Of a stretch of DNA of 64,000 nucleotides, positions 53,096 through 62,586 are shown in pieces. The translations under genes and the position numbers were made by a program. This DNA is from Haloarcula litorea (GTDB taxonomy: Archaea > Halobacteriota > Halobacteria > Halobacteriales > Haloarculaceae): the NCBI RefSeq assembly GCF_029338195.1, contig NZ_CP119779.1, positions 806,001 to 870,000 on the forward strand, read 5' to 3'. The notes under the pieces are model-generated. The model ran no database searches. It was not told the DNA's origin and saw nothing but the letters and a program-made list of their open reading frames with translations. Numbering within the stretch: position 1 is the first letter of the stretch; each line of letters opens with the position of its first letter.

Positions 53096-53992
53096 ATGCT
53101 CGTCCCACTGCCCGTCAGGGATGTGATGCAGTCCCCCGTCCAGACGATCGACCGCGACAGCCCCGTCGTGGCGGCGGCGCGGCGCTTGCGCGACGAGGGC
53201 ATCGGCTCCCTCGTCGTCACCGAGGACGGAGCCCCCGTCGGTATCATCACCGAGAGCGACGTCGTCGCCGTCGCGGCCGCGGAGGGCGACACCCGCAAGC
53301 TCACCGTCGCGGACGTGATGTCGACCGCGCTGGTGACCGTCGGCCCCGACGAGGAGATCGACGCGGCCGTCGAGCGGTTCCGCGCCCACGGCATCAAGAA
53401 GCTCCCCGTCGTCGAGGACGGCGATCTCGTCGGGATGGTGACGACCACCGACGTCTCCAACTACGTCCCGCACGTCGCCCGCTCCGCGCCGAAGCTGGGC
53501 GACCGGCCCGAACGCCGGCGGTTCACGCGCCCGGACACCCTCTACGAGAACGCGGACTGGGAGTTCGAGAGCTACGGCGTCGCCGACGGGATCGACGTGG
53601 GCGACCACGTCCGGTTCAGCAAGACCCTCTCGGAACAGGACGTCGAGCGGTTCGCCGAGGTCAGCGGCGACACGAACCGCCTCCACCTCGACGACGAGTT
53701 CGCCGCGGGGACCCGCTTCGGCCGTCGGATCGTCCACGGGACGCTCGTCTCTGGGGTCATCAGCGCCGCGCTCGCGCGGCTGCCCGGGCTGACGATCTAC
53801 CTCTCGCAGGAACTCAGCTACCGCGGCCCCGTCGACGTTGGGGAGCGCGTCACCGCCCACTGCGAGGTGGTCGAGCAGTTGCGCGAGGACCGCTTCCGGC
53901 TCTCGACGGCCGTCGACGACGCCGACGGGAACTGCGTCGTCGAGGGCGACGCCGTCGTCATCTCCGACCCGATCCCGGAACGATCCGGGTGA
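53096..53992 (+). CDS. CBS-pair/MaoC dehydratase fusion protein
   Basis: A 298-residue two-part protein. Residues 5-130 are a tandem CBS pair (RDVMQSPVQTIDRDSPVV and VADVMSTALVTVGPDEEI), which normally binds adenosine nucleotides or SAM. Residues 160-290 are a MaoC/(R)-specific enoyl-CoA hydratase hot-dog domain, with the catalytic SGDTNRLHLDDEFAAGTRFG and IVHGTLVSGVIS motifs. The enzyme would hydrate enoyl-CoA or help PHA or lipid-precursor metabolism, and the CBS part may sense energy state. The ATG at 53096 is preceded by a Shine-Dalgarno-like site. It is divergent from the nuclease lipoprotein and followed by a GNAT gene 59 bp later. Confidence 0.92.
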   Translation: MLVPLPVRDVMQSPVQTIDRDSPVVAAARRLRDEGIGSLVVTEDGAPVGIITESDVVAVAAAEGDTRKLTVADVMSTALVTVGPDEEIDAAVERFRAHGIKKLPVVEDGDLVGMVTTTDVSNYVPHVARSAPKLGDRPERRRFTRPDTLYENADWEFESYGVADGIDVGDHVRFSKTLSEQDVERFAEVSGDTNRLHLDDEFAAGTRFGRRIVHGTLVSGVISAALARLPGLTIYLSQELSYRGPVDVGERVTAHCEVVEQLREDRFRLSTAVDDADGNCVVEGDAVVISDPIPERSG

Positions 53993-54005
53993 GTGTATGT
54001 GTCGT

Positions 54006-54018
54006 GTTACCTAGTAAC
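54006..54018. promoter_or_regulatory. Operator-like inverted repeat GTTAC-CTA-GTAAC
   Basis: A perfect 5-bp inverted repeat with three central bases, immediately upstream of the TATA box of the GNAT gene. A protein bound here would contact the BRE/TATA region, suggesting repression or auto-regulation. Confidence 0.5.
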
Positions 54019-54028
54019 AATAATTAAG
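54019..54028 (+). promoter_or_regulatory. TATA box of the winged-helix-GNAT gene
   Basis: AATAATTAAG, centred 28 bp before the ATG at 54052, giving a leaderless mRNA. Confidence 0.65.
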
Positions 54029-54051
54029 CCGCGGCCGACCCCACCACAGAT

Positions 54052-54792
54052 ATGGACGCAGTCGAACGGCCGTCGTTCGAGTCGAGCGCGGCCAGGGCGG
54101 TCTACCAGTACGTCGAACGCCACGGGACTGCGGCGCGCCACCGGGTGCGGGCGGCGACGGACCTCGACACCGACGAGTTCGGCGAGGCCGTCGATCACCT
54201 GCTCGCGAAGGGGTACATCGAGGACGACGGCGGGACGCTCGCGCTGTCGCTGAACGTCGGTTCCGTCGAGGGCTACACCGCCGACAGCTTCAGCTACACC
54301 ATCCGGCCGGCACGCCCCGACGACTTCGAGGCCGTCGTCGCCGCGATCCGGGCCGTCTCCGAGGAGAGCAGCTACGTCGTCGCCGAGAGCGTCGCCGAGC
54401 AACTGCTGTACGACGACGCCGTCACGCGCCACAACACGGTCGAGTCGCGGGTGTTCTTCCTCGCGACGGTCGGCGACGACGAGGTGATCGGCTGGTGTCA
54501 CCTGGACCTCCCGCAGGTCGAGAAGCTCCGCGAGACGGCCCAGCTGACCGTCGGCGTCGTCCCCGACTACCGCGGCGAGGGGGTCGGGTCCAGTCTGCTG
54601 GACCGCGGCGTCGACTGGGCGCGAGCCAACGGCTTCCGGAAGCTGTACAACAGCCTCCCGGCCACCAACGAGCGGGCGATGGCGTTCCTCGGCGACCACG
54701 GCTGGCACACGGAGGGCATCCGCCGGAACCACTACACCGTCGACGACGATCGGGTCGACGAGGTGACGATGGCGTACACGTTCGAGGAGTGA
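54052..54792 (+). CDS. GNAT acetyltransferase with N-terminal winged-helix-like domain
   Basis: A 246-residue protein. Residues 10-65 look like a winged helix or wHTH (VYQYVERHGTAARHRVRAAT, FGEAVDHLLAKGYIEDDGGT), and residues 85-240 form a GNAT domain with GVVPDYRGEGVGSSLLDRGVDWA as the acetyl-CoA loop and LPATNERAMAFLGDHGW. The pairing suggests either an acetyltransferase whose DNA-binding part controls its own gene, or substrate targeting by the first domain. The palindrome at 54006 is a candidate self-operator. The acetylated substrate is unknown. Confidence 0.85.
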   Translation: MDAVERPSFESSAARAVYQYVERHGTAARHRVRAATDLDTDEFGEAVDHLLAKGYIEDDGGTLALSLNVGSVEGYTADSFSYTIRPARPDDFEAVVAAIRAVSEESSYVVAESVAEQLLYDDAVTRHNTVESRVFFLATVGDDEVIGWCHLDLPQVEKLRETAQLTVGVVPDYRGEGVGSSLLDRGVDWARANGFRKLYNSLPATNERAMAFLGDHGWHTEGIRRNHYTVDDDRVDEVTMAYTFEE

Positions 54793-54920
54793 GCGACGCG
54801 GGAGGGTGGCGGCCGGGACGCTGCCGTCCGGCGTAGCCGCCCCGGCGTGGCTCCGACTGCGCCGCGCTCTCGGCGCGACGGCAAGCCTTTACCCGCGTGG
54901 TCGCGTACCCGCTGACAACA

Positions 54921-56330
54921 ATGGTACTCGACGATCTCGGGAGTTCGCTCCGTGGGACCCTCGACGACCTCCGGGGGAAGTCCCGCATCTCCGAGGAGGA
55001 CATCGAGGACGTCGTCAAGGAGATCCAGCGGTCGCTGCTGCAGGCCGACGTCGACGTCTCGCTGGTCCAGGAGCTCTCGGACAACATCGAGACCCGCGCG
55101 CTCGAGGAGGACCCGCCGGCCGGCACCACTCCCCGCGACTGGGTGTTGCGGATCGTCTACGAGGAGCTGGTCGATCTGGTCGGGGAGTCGACGGACCTCC
55201 CGCTGGAGGAACAGACCATCATGCTGGCCGGCCTCTACGGGTCGGGGAAGACGACCACCGCGGCCAAGATGGCCTGGTGGTTCTCGACGAAGGGGCTCCA
55301 GCCCGCGATCGTCCAGACCGACACGGACCGGCCCGGTGCCTACGACCAGGCCAGGGAGATGGCCGAGCGCGCCGAGGTCGACTTCTACGGCGACCCCGAC
55401 AGCGACGACCCGGTCGAGATCGCCCGCGAGGGGCTCGCAGAGACCGAGGACGCGGACGTGCGCATCGTCGACACGGCGGGTCGCGACGGCCTCAACGAGG
55501 AGCTCATCGAACAGATCGAGCGCATCGAGGCCGAGGTGAACCCGGACCGGAACCTGCTGGTGCTGGACGCCGCGATGGGCCAGTCCGCCAAGAGCCAGGC
55601 CGCCGACTTCCAGGACGCCATCGGTATCGACGGCGTCGTCATCACGAAGCTCGACGGGACCGCGAAGGGCGGGGGCGCACTCGCCGCGGTCGACGAGACG
55701 GACTCGACCATCGCCTTCCTCGGGACCGGCGAGACCGTCAAGGACATCGAGCGGTTCGAGCCCTCCGGGTTCATCTCCCGGCTGCTCGGGATGGGCGACC
55801 TCAAGCAGCTCACCGAGCGCGTCGAGCGCGCGATGGAGGAGACCCAGGAGGGCGAGGACGACTGGGACCCCGAGGACCTGATGGAGGGGCAGTTCACGCT
55901 GAAGGACATGCGCAAGCAGATGGAGGCGATGAACAACATGGGGCCGCTCGACCAGGTGATGGACATGATCCCCGGCCTGGGCGGCGGCCTGATGGACCAG
56001 CTGCCCGACGACGCGATGGACGTCACCCAGGAGCGGATGCGTGACTTCGAGGTCGTGATGGACTCGATGACCGAGGCGGAACTGGAGAACCCCCGCGTCG
56101 TCGGCCAGTCCCGCACCGAGCGCATCGCCCGCGGCTCGGGCAAGCCCGAGGAGCGGGTGCGGGAGCTGCTCCAGCAGCACAAGCAGATGGAGCAGATGCT
56201 CAAGCAGTTCCAGGGGATGGGCGACGGCGACATGGAGCGGATGATGAAGCAGATGCAGCAGGGCGGCGGCGGTGGCGGGATGGGCGGAATGGGCGGCGGT
56301 GGCGGCGGGATGGGTCCGTTCGGGGACTGA
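54921..56330 (+). CDS. srp54: Signal recognition particle GTPase SRP54
   Basis: A 469-residue SRP54/Ffh protein that binds signal sequences and 7S RNA and targets ribosomes to the Sec translocon. The N domain is followed by the G domain with Walker A GSGKT at 107-111, [10 protein letters not shown], the DTAGRD motif and [13 protein letters not shown]. The M domain starts near residue 300 ([16 protein letters not shown]) and includes [17 protein letters not shown] for RNA binding. A Met/Gly-rich tail closes the protein. The ATG at 54921 gives the typical [18 protein letters not shown]. The gene for the 7S RNA is not in the window. Confidence 0.97.
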   Translation: MVLDDLGSSLRGTLDDLRGKSRISEEDIEDVVKEIQRSLLQADVDVSLVQELSDNIETRALEEDPPAGTTPRDWVLRIVYEELVDLVGESTDLPLEEQTIMLAGLYGSGKTTTAAKMAWWFSTKGLQPAIVQTDTDRPGAYDQAREMAERAEVDFYGDPDSDDPVEIAREGLAETEDADVRIVDTAGRDGLNEELIEQIERIEAEVNPDRNLLVLDAAMGQSAKSQAADFQDAIGIDGVVITKLDGTAKGGGALAAVDETDSTIAFLGTGETVKDIERFEPSGFISRLLGMGDLKQLTERVERAMEETQEGEDDWDPEDLMEGQFTLKDMRKQMEAMNNMGPLDQVMDMIPGLGGGLMDQLPDDAMDVTQERMRDFEVVMDSMTEAELENPRVVGQSRTERIARGSGKPEERVRELLQQHKQMEQMLKQFQGMGDGDMERMMKQMQQGGGGGGMGGMGGGGGGMGPFGD

Positions 56331-56350
56331 TCGCCCTGTTTAGGGGGACG

Positions 56351-56358
56351 AATTAAGG
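56351..56358 (+). promoter_or_regulatory. TATA box of the universal stress protein gene
   Basis: AATTAAGG, 28 bp before the ATG at 56383. Confidence 0.55.
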
Positions 56359-56382
56359 GTTCGGCGCGCGCACCTCCCGGTG

Positions 56383-56787
56383 ATGTACACCGTAGTCGCT
56401 GGGATCGACGAGAGTACGGACCGTGCCAGAGAGATCGCGACCGAGATCGTGGACATCCCGATGGACGCCTCGCAGGTCCGCGTGACGCTGCTGCACGACT
56501 TCCAGGACAACCCCGAGGGCGCGACGGTCGAGCAGGTCGCCTCCGTCCGCCGCGCGCGGGAGATCCTGGAGGAGGCCGGCATCGAGGTGTCCCTGTCCGA
56601 GTCCAGCGGCCGACCGGCCGACGCCATCCTCGAACTCGCCGACGAGGAAGACGCCGACATGATCGTCGTGGCGGGCCGCAAGCGCACGCCGACCGGCAAG
56701 GTGCTGTTCGGCAGCGTCACACAGAGCGTCATCCTCGGGACCGAGCGCCCGGTGCTGGTGTGTAGCGGCCGCGAAGCCGACGACTAA
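56383..56787 (+). CDS. Universal stress protein (UspA family)
   Basis: A 134-residue single-domain USP. The start MYTVVAGIDEST and the C-terminal nucleotide-loop region AGRKRTPTGKVLFGSVTQSVI with a closing hydrophobic strand (RPVLVCSG) fit the family; the G-2x-G-9x-G(S/T) motif is present in relaxed form, so ATP binding is possible but not certain. Such proteins are abundant in haloarchaea, with roles in stress survival. The ATG at 56383 is preferred to the GTG one codon earlier because of TATA spacing. Its stop overlaps the convergent thioredoxin-like gene by 4 bp. Confidence 0.9.
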   Translation: MYTVVAGIDESTDRAREIATEIVDIPMDASQVRVTLLHDFQDNPEGATVEQVASVRRAREILEEAGIEVSLSESSGRPADAILELADEEDADMIVVAGRKRTPTGKVLFGSVTQSVILGTERPVLVCSGREADD

Positions 56788-57458
56788 CCGTACACCTCGC
56801 CGACCCGCTCGGCGAGGGCGTCGGGGTCGGTCCGGCCGGTGATTACCTCGACCGGCTCGCCGTCCGCGAACAGGACGAACCCCGGCGCGGCGTTGACGCC
56901 CGCGGCCCGGCAGAAGTCCGGACACACCTCGCCGTCGACGCCCCCGACCGGCGCGTCGTCCGGGAACGCCGCCAGCACCTCGTCGAGCTGTTCCTTCATC
57001 GCCTCGCAGGGCTCGCAGAACAGCTTCCACACCGTGACGACGGCCCGCTCGCGGTCGACGAACGCCGCCCACGTCTCGTCGTCGAGGTGTTCGACGCCGT
57101 CCGGGATCGGCGTCGAGGGACCGATCTCCGTCGCCAGGCGGGCCAGCTCGGTCAGTTCCTCGGTCTCGTAGCCGTCGAGCGTCGCCCGCAGGGTCAGGAA
57201 GGTCGCGAACTCCGTGCGGGTGACGCCGAGCTCCGCGACCCGCTCGGCCGCCGCCTCGGCGGAGGGGAGCCCGAACACGTCCGCGACGGACTCGTGGAAC
57301 TCCTCGTCGGGCATCGTGGCGTACGTGTCGTGGTACACCGCGCGGTCGGCCTCGAACTCGTCGGTCGTGCTGACGCGGTCGGTCTCCGGGTCGACGGCGA
57401 CCACGTCCTCCGCGACGAGCGTCTCGAGCAGGTCCTCGGGGGAGCGTTCGGCCGCCAT
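56784..57458 (-). CDS. Thioredoxin-fold protein, last gene of the liv operon
   Basis: A 224-residue soluble protein. The first 115 residues are helical and acidic with no recognised domain. The C-terminal 100 residues form a thioredoxin fold with the redox site CEPC in WKLFCEPCEAM and the cis-Pro in NAAPGFVLFADGEPVE. Two more Cys occur in EVCPDFCRAAG, an unusual extra pair. It begins one base before the end of livF, so it is probably co-transcribed with the transporter genes. Its link to amino acid uptake is not obvious. Confidence 0.85.
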   Translation of the reverse strand: MAAERSPEDLLETLVAEDVVAVDPETDRVSTTDEFEADRAVYHDTYATMPDEEFHESVADVFGLPSAEAAAERVAELGVTRTEFATFLTLRATLDGYETEELTELARLATEIGPSTPIPDGVEHLDDETWAAFVDRERAVVTVWKLFCEPCEAMKEQLDEVLAAFPDDAPVGGVDGEVCPDFCRAAGVNAAPGFVLFADGEPVEVITGRTDPDALAERVGEVYG

Positions 57459-57459
57459 C

Positions 57460-58199
<740 letters not shown>

Positions 58200-58203
<4 letters not shown>

Positions 58204-58958
58204 TCCTCGGCACCCCCCAAGTAGGCGTCCTGGACGGCAGGGTCGTTCTGGACCTCCGACGGCGTGCCGTGGGCGATGACCTGCCCGCGGTTCAGCACCA
58301 CGATGCGGTCGGAGATGTCGAAGACGATCTCCATGTCGTGTTCGACCAGGAGGAACGTCAGGTCCAGTTCGTCCTTGAGTTCCTTGATGAGCGCGACCGT
58401 CGACTCCGTCTCGTCCGGGGACATCCCGGCGGTCGGCTCGTCCATCAGGAGCATGTCCGGTTCCGCCGCCAGCGCGATGCCGATCTCCAGCCGGCGCTTG
58501 TTCCCGTAGTCGAGGTTCTTGGCGGTCGTCTCCCGCTGCTCGTACAGCCCGACGGAGTCGAGCACCCCCTCGGCCAGGCCCCGCACCTCGGGGTAGGCGT
58601 CACGGTGCCGGAGGAAGTTGAACCGGAACGAGCCGTGCTCGGCCGCGAACGCGGCGATGATAGCGTTCTCCTCGACGGAGAGGTCGGGGAAGATCGAGGC
58701 CGTCTGGAACGACTTACTCATCCCCCGCTGGACCACCTCGTGGGGGTCCAGGTCGAGGATCGACTCGCCGTTGAACTGGATGTCGCCCTCGCTGGGCTCC
58801 AGCTGTCGGGTGACGAGGTTGATGAACGTCGACTTGCCCGCGCCGTTGGGGCCGATGAGGCTCACGCCCTCCCCCTGGTCGATGCTCATGTCGACGTCGT
58901 CGACGGCGGTCAGCCCGCCGAAGCGCTTGGTCAGCCCGTCGGTCTGCAGGACCGTCAT
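58200..58958 (-). CDS. livG: Branched-chain amino acid ABC transporter ATP-binding protein LivG
   Basis: A 252-residue ATPase subunit with Walker A GPNGAGKS, the LivG-type signature NLDYGNKRRLEIG in place of LSGGQ, Walker B LLMDEPTAGMS and the switch motif LLVEHDMEIVF. It pairs with LivF under the LivHM channel. Its start overlaps the livM stop by one base and its end overlaps livF by 4 bp, forming a tight operon. Confidence 0.95.
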
Positions 58959-60031
58959 CAGCGGTCACCCCCGACGTAGTCGCGGATGGCCGTGATACCG
59001 CCCCAGATGCCGTCGGGGAACAGCACGACGACGATGACGAACACGAGCCCGAGGATGAGGTGCCAGAACGGGCCGACGACGTCCATCCCGCTGACGATGA
59101 ACTCGATGTAGAGGTACACCGCCGCCCCGAACAGCGGGCCGAACAGCGACCCGACGCCGCCCAGCACGGTCATGATGACGACCTCGCCGGAGGTCGTCCA
59201 GTACAGCGAGCTCAGGGGGACGTAGTTGCCCTCGATGGTGAACAGGCTCCCGGAGATGCCGGCGAACAGCGCGGAGATGACGAACGCCATCAGCTTGTAC
59301 CGCCAGACGTCGAGGCCGACGAACTCCGCCCGGGACTCGTTCTCGCGGATCGCCTTGAACACGATGCCGTAGGGCGACTTCAGGATGCGGTTCGCCAGCG
59401 CGATCGACAGGACGGTGACCGCGCCGACGAACAGGTACAGGGTGTTGCCCGGGAGCATCCCGAGCGGTCCGCCCAGCGACCCGTGGAGGTCGAGGACGCC
59501 GAACAGCGGGGCGATGCTGACCGACGTGAAGCCGTTCTCCCCGTTGGTGAGGAACGCCAGCGGCGACGAGGAGAGGTAGAACGCCATCTGTCCGAACGTC
59601 AGCGTCAGGATGGCGAAGTAGATGCCGCCCCGGCGCAGCGAGAGGAACCCGACGATCCAGGCCATAAGGACCGCCACCAGCGTCCCGAAGAGGATGACAA
59701 GTACCGGCTGACCGCTGACGCTGGCGCTGAAGATGCCGGCCGCGTAGGCCGCGCCCCCCCAGAAGAGCGCGTGGCCGAACGACAGCAGGCCGGTGTACCC
59801 GAGCAGGATGTCGAACCCGAGCGCGAAGATGCCCCAGACCAGCACGAGCGTCGCGAGCTGAGTGTAGCCGTTCAGCAGGTTGTTGAACACGAGCGGGAAG
59901 ACGAGCACGCCGACGGCGGCGATCCCGACGACGGCGAGTTCGCTGTCCTGCAGCGCCGCCAGCCGGTCGCCGAACCCTGGCTCCTCGGACACCTCGGCGG
60001 CCGTCGCCGCGTCGCCCGGTTCGTCGCTCAT
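58958..60031 (-). CDS. livM: Branched-chain amino acid ABC transporter permease LivM
   Basis: A 357-residue permease with about nine to ten TM helices. Characteristic segments are GFDILLGYTGLLSFGHALFWGGAAYAAG, GGIYFAILTLTFGQMAFYL and SPYGIVFKAIRENESRAEFVGLDVWRYKL, the EAA-like coupling loop. The ATG at 60031 overlaps the livH stop by 4 bp. A longer in-frame extension upstream runs only through livH in another frame and is rejected. It forms the channel with LivH. Confidence 0.95.
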   Translation of the reverse strand: MSDEPGDAATAAEVSEEPGFGDRLAALQDSELAVVGIAAVGVLVFPLVFNNLLNGYTQLATLVLVWGIFALGFDILLGYTGLLSFGHALFWGGAAYAAGIFSASVSGQPVLVILFGTLVAVLMAWIVGFLSLRRGGIYFAILTLTFGQMAFYLSSSPLAFLTNGENGFTSVSIAPLFGVLDLHGSLGGPLGMLPGNTLYLFVGAVTVLSIALANRILKSPYGIVFKAIRENESRAEFVGLDVWRYKLMAFVISALFAGISGSLFTIEGNYVPLSSLYWTTSGEVVIMTVLGGVGSLFGPLFGAAVYLYIEFIVSGMDVVGPFWHLILGLVFVIVVVLFPDGIWGGITAIRDYVGGDR

Positions 60032-60966
60032 TCGACGCTCACCTCCGACCCGAGCAGCCCCTGGGGCCTCACCAGCAGGATGAGCGCCGCGAGGACGTAG
60101 ATGCCGACCCGGTTCCAGGCCGCGAACCCGGTCTGGATGAGCACTACCTGTAACGTTCCGAGCAGGAGCCCGGCCAACACCGCGCCCTCGATCTTCCCGA
60201 CGCCGCCGATGACGACGGTCAGGAACGCCGGCACCAGCTGTTCGGTGCCGATGTTGGGGTTGACGTTCGCGAGCGGGCCGCCGACGACGCCGGCGACGCC
60301 TGCCAGCGCCGCGCCGATACCGAACACGACCAGGTACGGGCGATCGAGCCGGATGCCGAGCAGCCGGACCATCTCGCTGTCCATCGTCCCCGCGCGGACG
60401 ATGAGCCCGAAGTCGGTGTACTCGACCAAGGCGTACACGAACAGCACGAGCACCGCCGTGATGACGATGACGCCCAGCCGCCAGCGCGGGAAGTTCCCGA
60501 TGATCGGCAGCGCGATGGGACCCGAGGCCCACCCCGGCTGCGGGAGAGACTGGCTGTCACCGCCGATGAGCGCCCGCAGCGCCTCCTGGAAGATGACCGC
60601 CAGCCCGAACGTGACCAGGATCTGGTCGGTGTCGGGGCGGTCGTAGAACGGCTGGGCGACGAACCGCTCCATCGCCAGCCCGACGAAGAACGTGACGATC
60701 GGGACGACGACGAGCGCGGCGAGGAAGCCGAGCCCGATCCCGAACGTCGTGATCCCCCACTCCGGGAGCATCCCGTTCGTCAGCTGGATCTCCGTCGTGA
60801 TGAACAGCCCGAGGTACGCACCCAGGAGGTACAGCGCCCCGTGGGCGAAGTTGACGAACTTCAGCGTCCCGAGGATGATAGAGAGCCCGACGGCGAGCAG
60901 GACGTAGATGGCACCCTGCTGGAGTCCGTTGAGCAGTATCGTCAGTACCTGCGAGAGCAGGCTCAT
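60028..60966 (-). CDS. livH: Branched-chain amino acid ABC transporter permease LivH
   Basis: A 312-residue permease with eight or so TM helices. Landmarks are GAIYVLLAVGLSIILGTLKFVNFAHGALYLLG at the N-terminus and LGIRLDRPYLVVFGIGAALAGVAGVVGGP in the coupling-loop region. It pairs with LivM. The ATG at 60966 is preceded by a GGAGG Shine-Dalgarno-like site about 10 bp upstream, so it is leadered. A 117-bp gap with two small hairpins separates it from the binding-protein gene. Confidence 0.95.
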   Translation of the reverse strand: MSLLSQVLTILLNGLQQGAIYVLLAVGLSIILGTLKFVNFAHGALYLLGAYLGLFITTEIQLTNGMLPEWGITTFGIGLGFLAALVVVPIVTFFVGLAMERFVAQPFYDRPDTDQILVTFGLAVIFQEALRALIGGDSQSLPQPGWASGPIALPIIGNFPRWRLGVIVITAVLVLFVYALVEYTDFGLIVRAGTMDSEMVRLLGIRLDRPYLVVFGIGAALAGVAGVVGGPLANVNPNIGTEQLVPAFLTVVIGGVGKIEGAVLAGLLLGTLQVVLIQTGFAAWNRVGIYVLAALILLVRPQGLLGSEVSVE

Positions 60967-61083
60967 CGTCGTTCCCCTCCGTGGCTGTCAGCTATCTTGA
61001 TAGTTTTACACATGAGTATCGGTGTCGTGTGGCATCACACACTTCATAGAGATAAATGCTGATGGATTCTCCGCAGTGCCGCG
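60967..61083 (-). promoter_or_regulatory. livK-livH intergenic hairpins and livH ribosome-binding site
   Basis: On the plus strand CTATC-TT-GATAG (about 60992-61003) and GTGTG-GCAT-CACAC (about 61028-61041) form small stems; the minus strand carries GGAGG about 10 bp before livH. Such spacers often separate a highly expressed binding-protein message from the permease genes. Confidence 0.4.
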
Positions 61084-62442
61084 TTACTCGTCCCCGTACT
61101 CGCCGAGTTCGCACTCCGCGGCCGGACCGGAGTCACAGCTGTAGCCGACGTCCTCGCGCGCGGTCAGTTCCACGATCTCGATGAAGTTGCCGCTGGACTG
61201 CTCGCTCTCGGGCAGGCCCCGTGCGACCGGAATCGCCCGCTGTGCCTGGTGGTCGCAGGCCCGCATCAGTTCCTCGCCCATCCCGATGTTGCTGTACTCG
61301 TAGCCCTCGAGTTCGCGGATGACCTCGGGCGGGTAGAACGTCTCCGCCCGCTCGACGGCCGCCGCGTACTGCAGGGTCTGGGCGTAGGCGAGCTGGGCCG
61401 GCCCCGAGGGGACGCGCTCGTACTCCTCCTCGAACGCCTGCGTGAAGCTGTTGGACGGCTCGTTGTCGATCTGGGAGTCCCACGCGATAGTGCCGAACAC
61501 GCCCTCGATGGCCCCGCCGGCGGCCTGTGCCATCGGGCGGTTGTACAGCGGGACGACGATCTCCATATCCTCGTCGAGCCCGGCGTCGACGGCCTGGGAG
61601 ACGGAGTTCGCGCCGTCGAGCCCGTAGTGGTCCAGCAGGAGCACGTCGGCGTCGCTGTTTGCCGCCTCCGAGAGGTACGACGAGAAGTCGCTGGTCCCCA
61701 GCGGCGTCGGCACGCTGTCGATCTGCTCCCAGCCGATCTCCGTGAGGAACTGGTTCATCGACTCCTGGACCGTCTGCCCCCAGCTGTAGTCGGCGTACAG
61801 CTGGTAGAACTGGTTGTCCGAGCCGTACTCGCGCTCCAGGACCGGTGCCAGCGCCTGTCCGGTCATGTAGGCGTTGAACATCTCACGGAAGCCGTACCTG
61901 GCGCAGTCCTTCCCGGTGGTGTCGTTGGAGTGGGTCAGACAGGCCATAAACATGACCTTCTCCTCCTGACAGAGCCCCTGGACGGCGATGGCGACGGCGC
62001 TGGAGGAGCCGCCGGAGATCATCACCGCGTTGTCACGGTTTATCATCCGCTGTGCGGACTGCCGGGCGGTGTCGGCGTCCGTCGCGGTGTCACCCTCGAC
62101 GGATTCGACCGTCTTGCCGAGTACGCCGTCGCCGCTGAGGTCCGGGAACGAGTCCACCCAGCCCCCGCCGTTGTTCAGGTGGTCCTTCGCGAGGTTGTAC
62201 GCCCGGAGCTCGTCCTGGCCCTCCGAGGAGTACGGACCGGACGTCGGGACGTTGAACCCGAAGGTGACGGTGTCGCCCTCCACGGGGAAGTTCCCGAGCG
62301 CCGGATACTCCGATCCCCCGCCGCCCCCGCCGCCCCCGCCGTCGCCGGAACATCCGGCGAGACCGGTGAGACCGATCGTGCTTGCCGCGCCAGCCGTCTT
62401 GAGCAGTTGTCGCCTGCTCACGGAACCACGTTCCGAAGGCAT
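61084..62442 (-). CDS. Branched-chain amino acid ABC transporter substrate-binding protein (Tat lipoprotein)
   Basis: A 452-residue periplasmic-type binding protein of the LivJ/LivK fold (type I). The N-terminus has a Tat RR at 10-11 (SRRQLLKTAG), a hydrophobic stretch and lipobox GLAGC with Cys at 31, followed by a long Gly run that acts as a flexible tether. Export through Tat is common for haloarchaeal binding proteins. Binding domains include GFNVPTSGPYSSEGQDELRAY, ISGGSSSAVAIAVQGLCQEE and ADVLLLDHYGLDGANSVSQA. It is the first gene of the operon with its own AT-rich promoter region. The ligand could be an amino acid, amide or urea-type compound. The ATG at 62442 is chosen because it fits the Tat motif; an upstream in-frame one has no such character. 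Confidence 0.94.
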   Translation of the reverse strand: MPSERGSVSRRQLLKTAGAASTIGLTGLAGCSGDGGGGGGGGGSEYPALGNFPVEGDTVTFGFNVPTSGPYSSEGQDELRAYNLAKDHLNNGGGWVDSFPDLSGDGVLGKTVESVEGDTATDADTARQSAQRMINRDNAVMISGGSSSAVAIAVQGLCQEEKVMFMACLTHSNDTTGKDCARYGFREMFNAYMTGQALAPVLEREYGSDNQFYQLYADYSWGQTVQESMNQFLTEIGWEQIDSVPTPLGTSDFSSYLSEAANSDADVLLLDHYGLDGANSVSQAVDAGLDEDMEIVVPLYNRPMAQAAGGAIEGVFGTIAWDSQIDNEPSNSFTQAFEEEYERVPSGPAQLAYAQTLQYAAAVERAETFYPPEVIRELEGYEYSNIGMGEELMRACDHQAQRAIPVARGLPESEQSSGNFIEIVELTAREDVGYSCDSGPAAECELGEYGDE

Positions 62443-62586
62443 AGCAGTATACAGCGGAGAGTCTATCATAATAGTTCTGCAAAATAAAATACCGATATTG
62501 CGCTGTTCGAGCGCTCTTCGGATTATTCCGAACATATTCGGTCAAGAACAATACGATTATCCCGGCCGAACGCGAACTGAGTTGGT
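62443..62586. promoter_or_regulatory. AT-rich divergent promoter region
   Basis: This 144-bp gap is the most AT-rich stretch outside the IS. It contains CTATCATAATAG (62463-62474, about 27 bp from the binding-protein ATG), an A-rich box AAAATAAAAT (62481-62490), the inverted repeat CCGAA-CATA-TTCGG (62528-62541), and ACGATTATCC about 28 bp before the lipoprotein ATG at 62587. Confidence 0.5.

Noticed and set aside
62324-62341. Short tandem GCC/GGC repeat
   Set aside because: It encodes the Gly-rich linker after the lipobox of the binding protein, a common tether, so it is not an independent repeat element.
61249-62487. Plus-strand 412-codon frame
   Set aside because: Antisense to the Tat-lipoprotein binding-protein gene, with no motifs.
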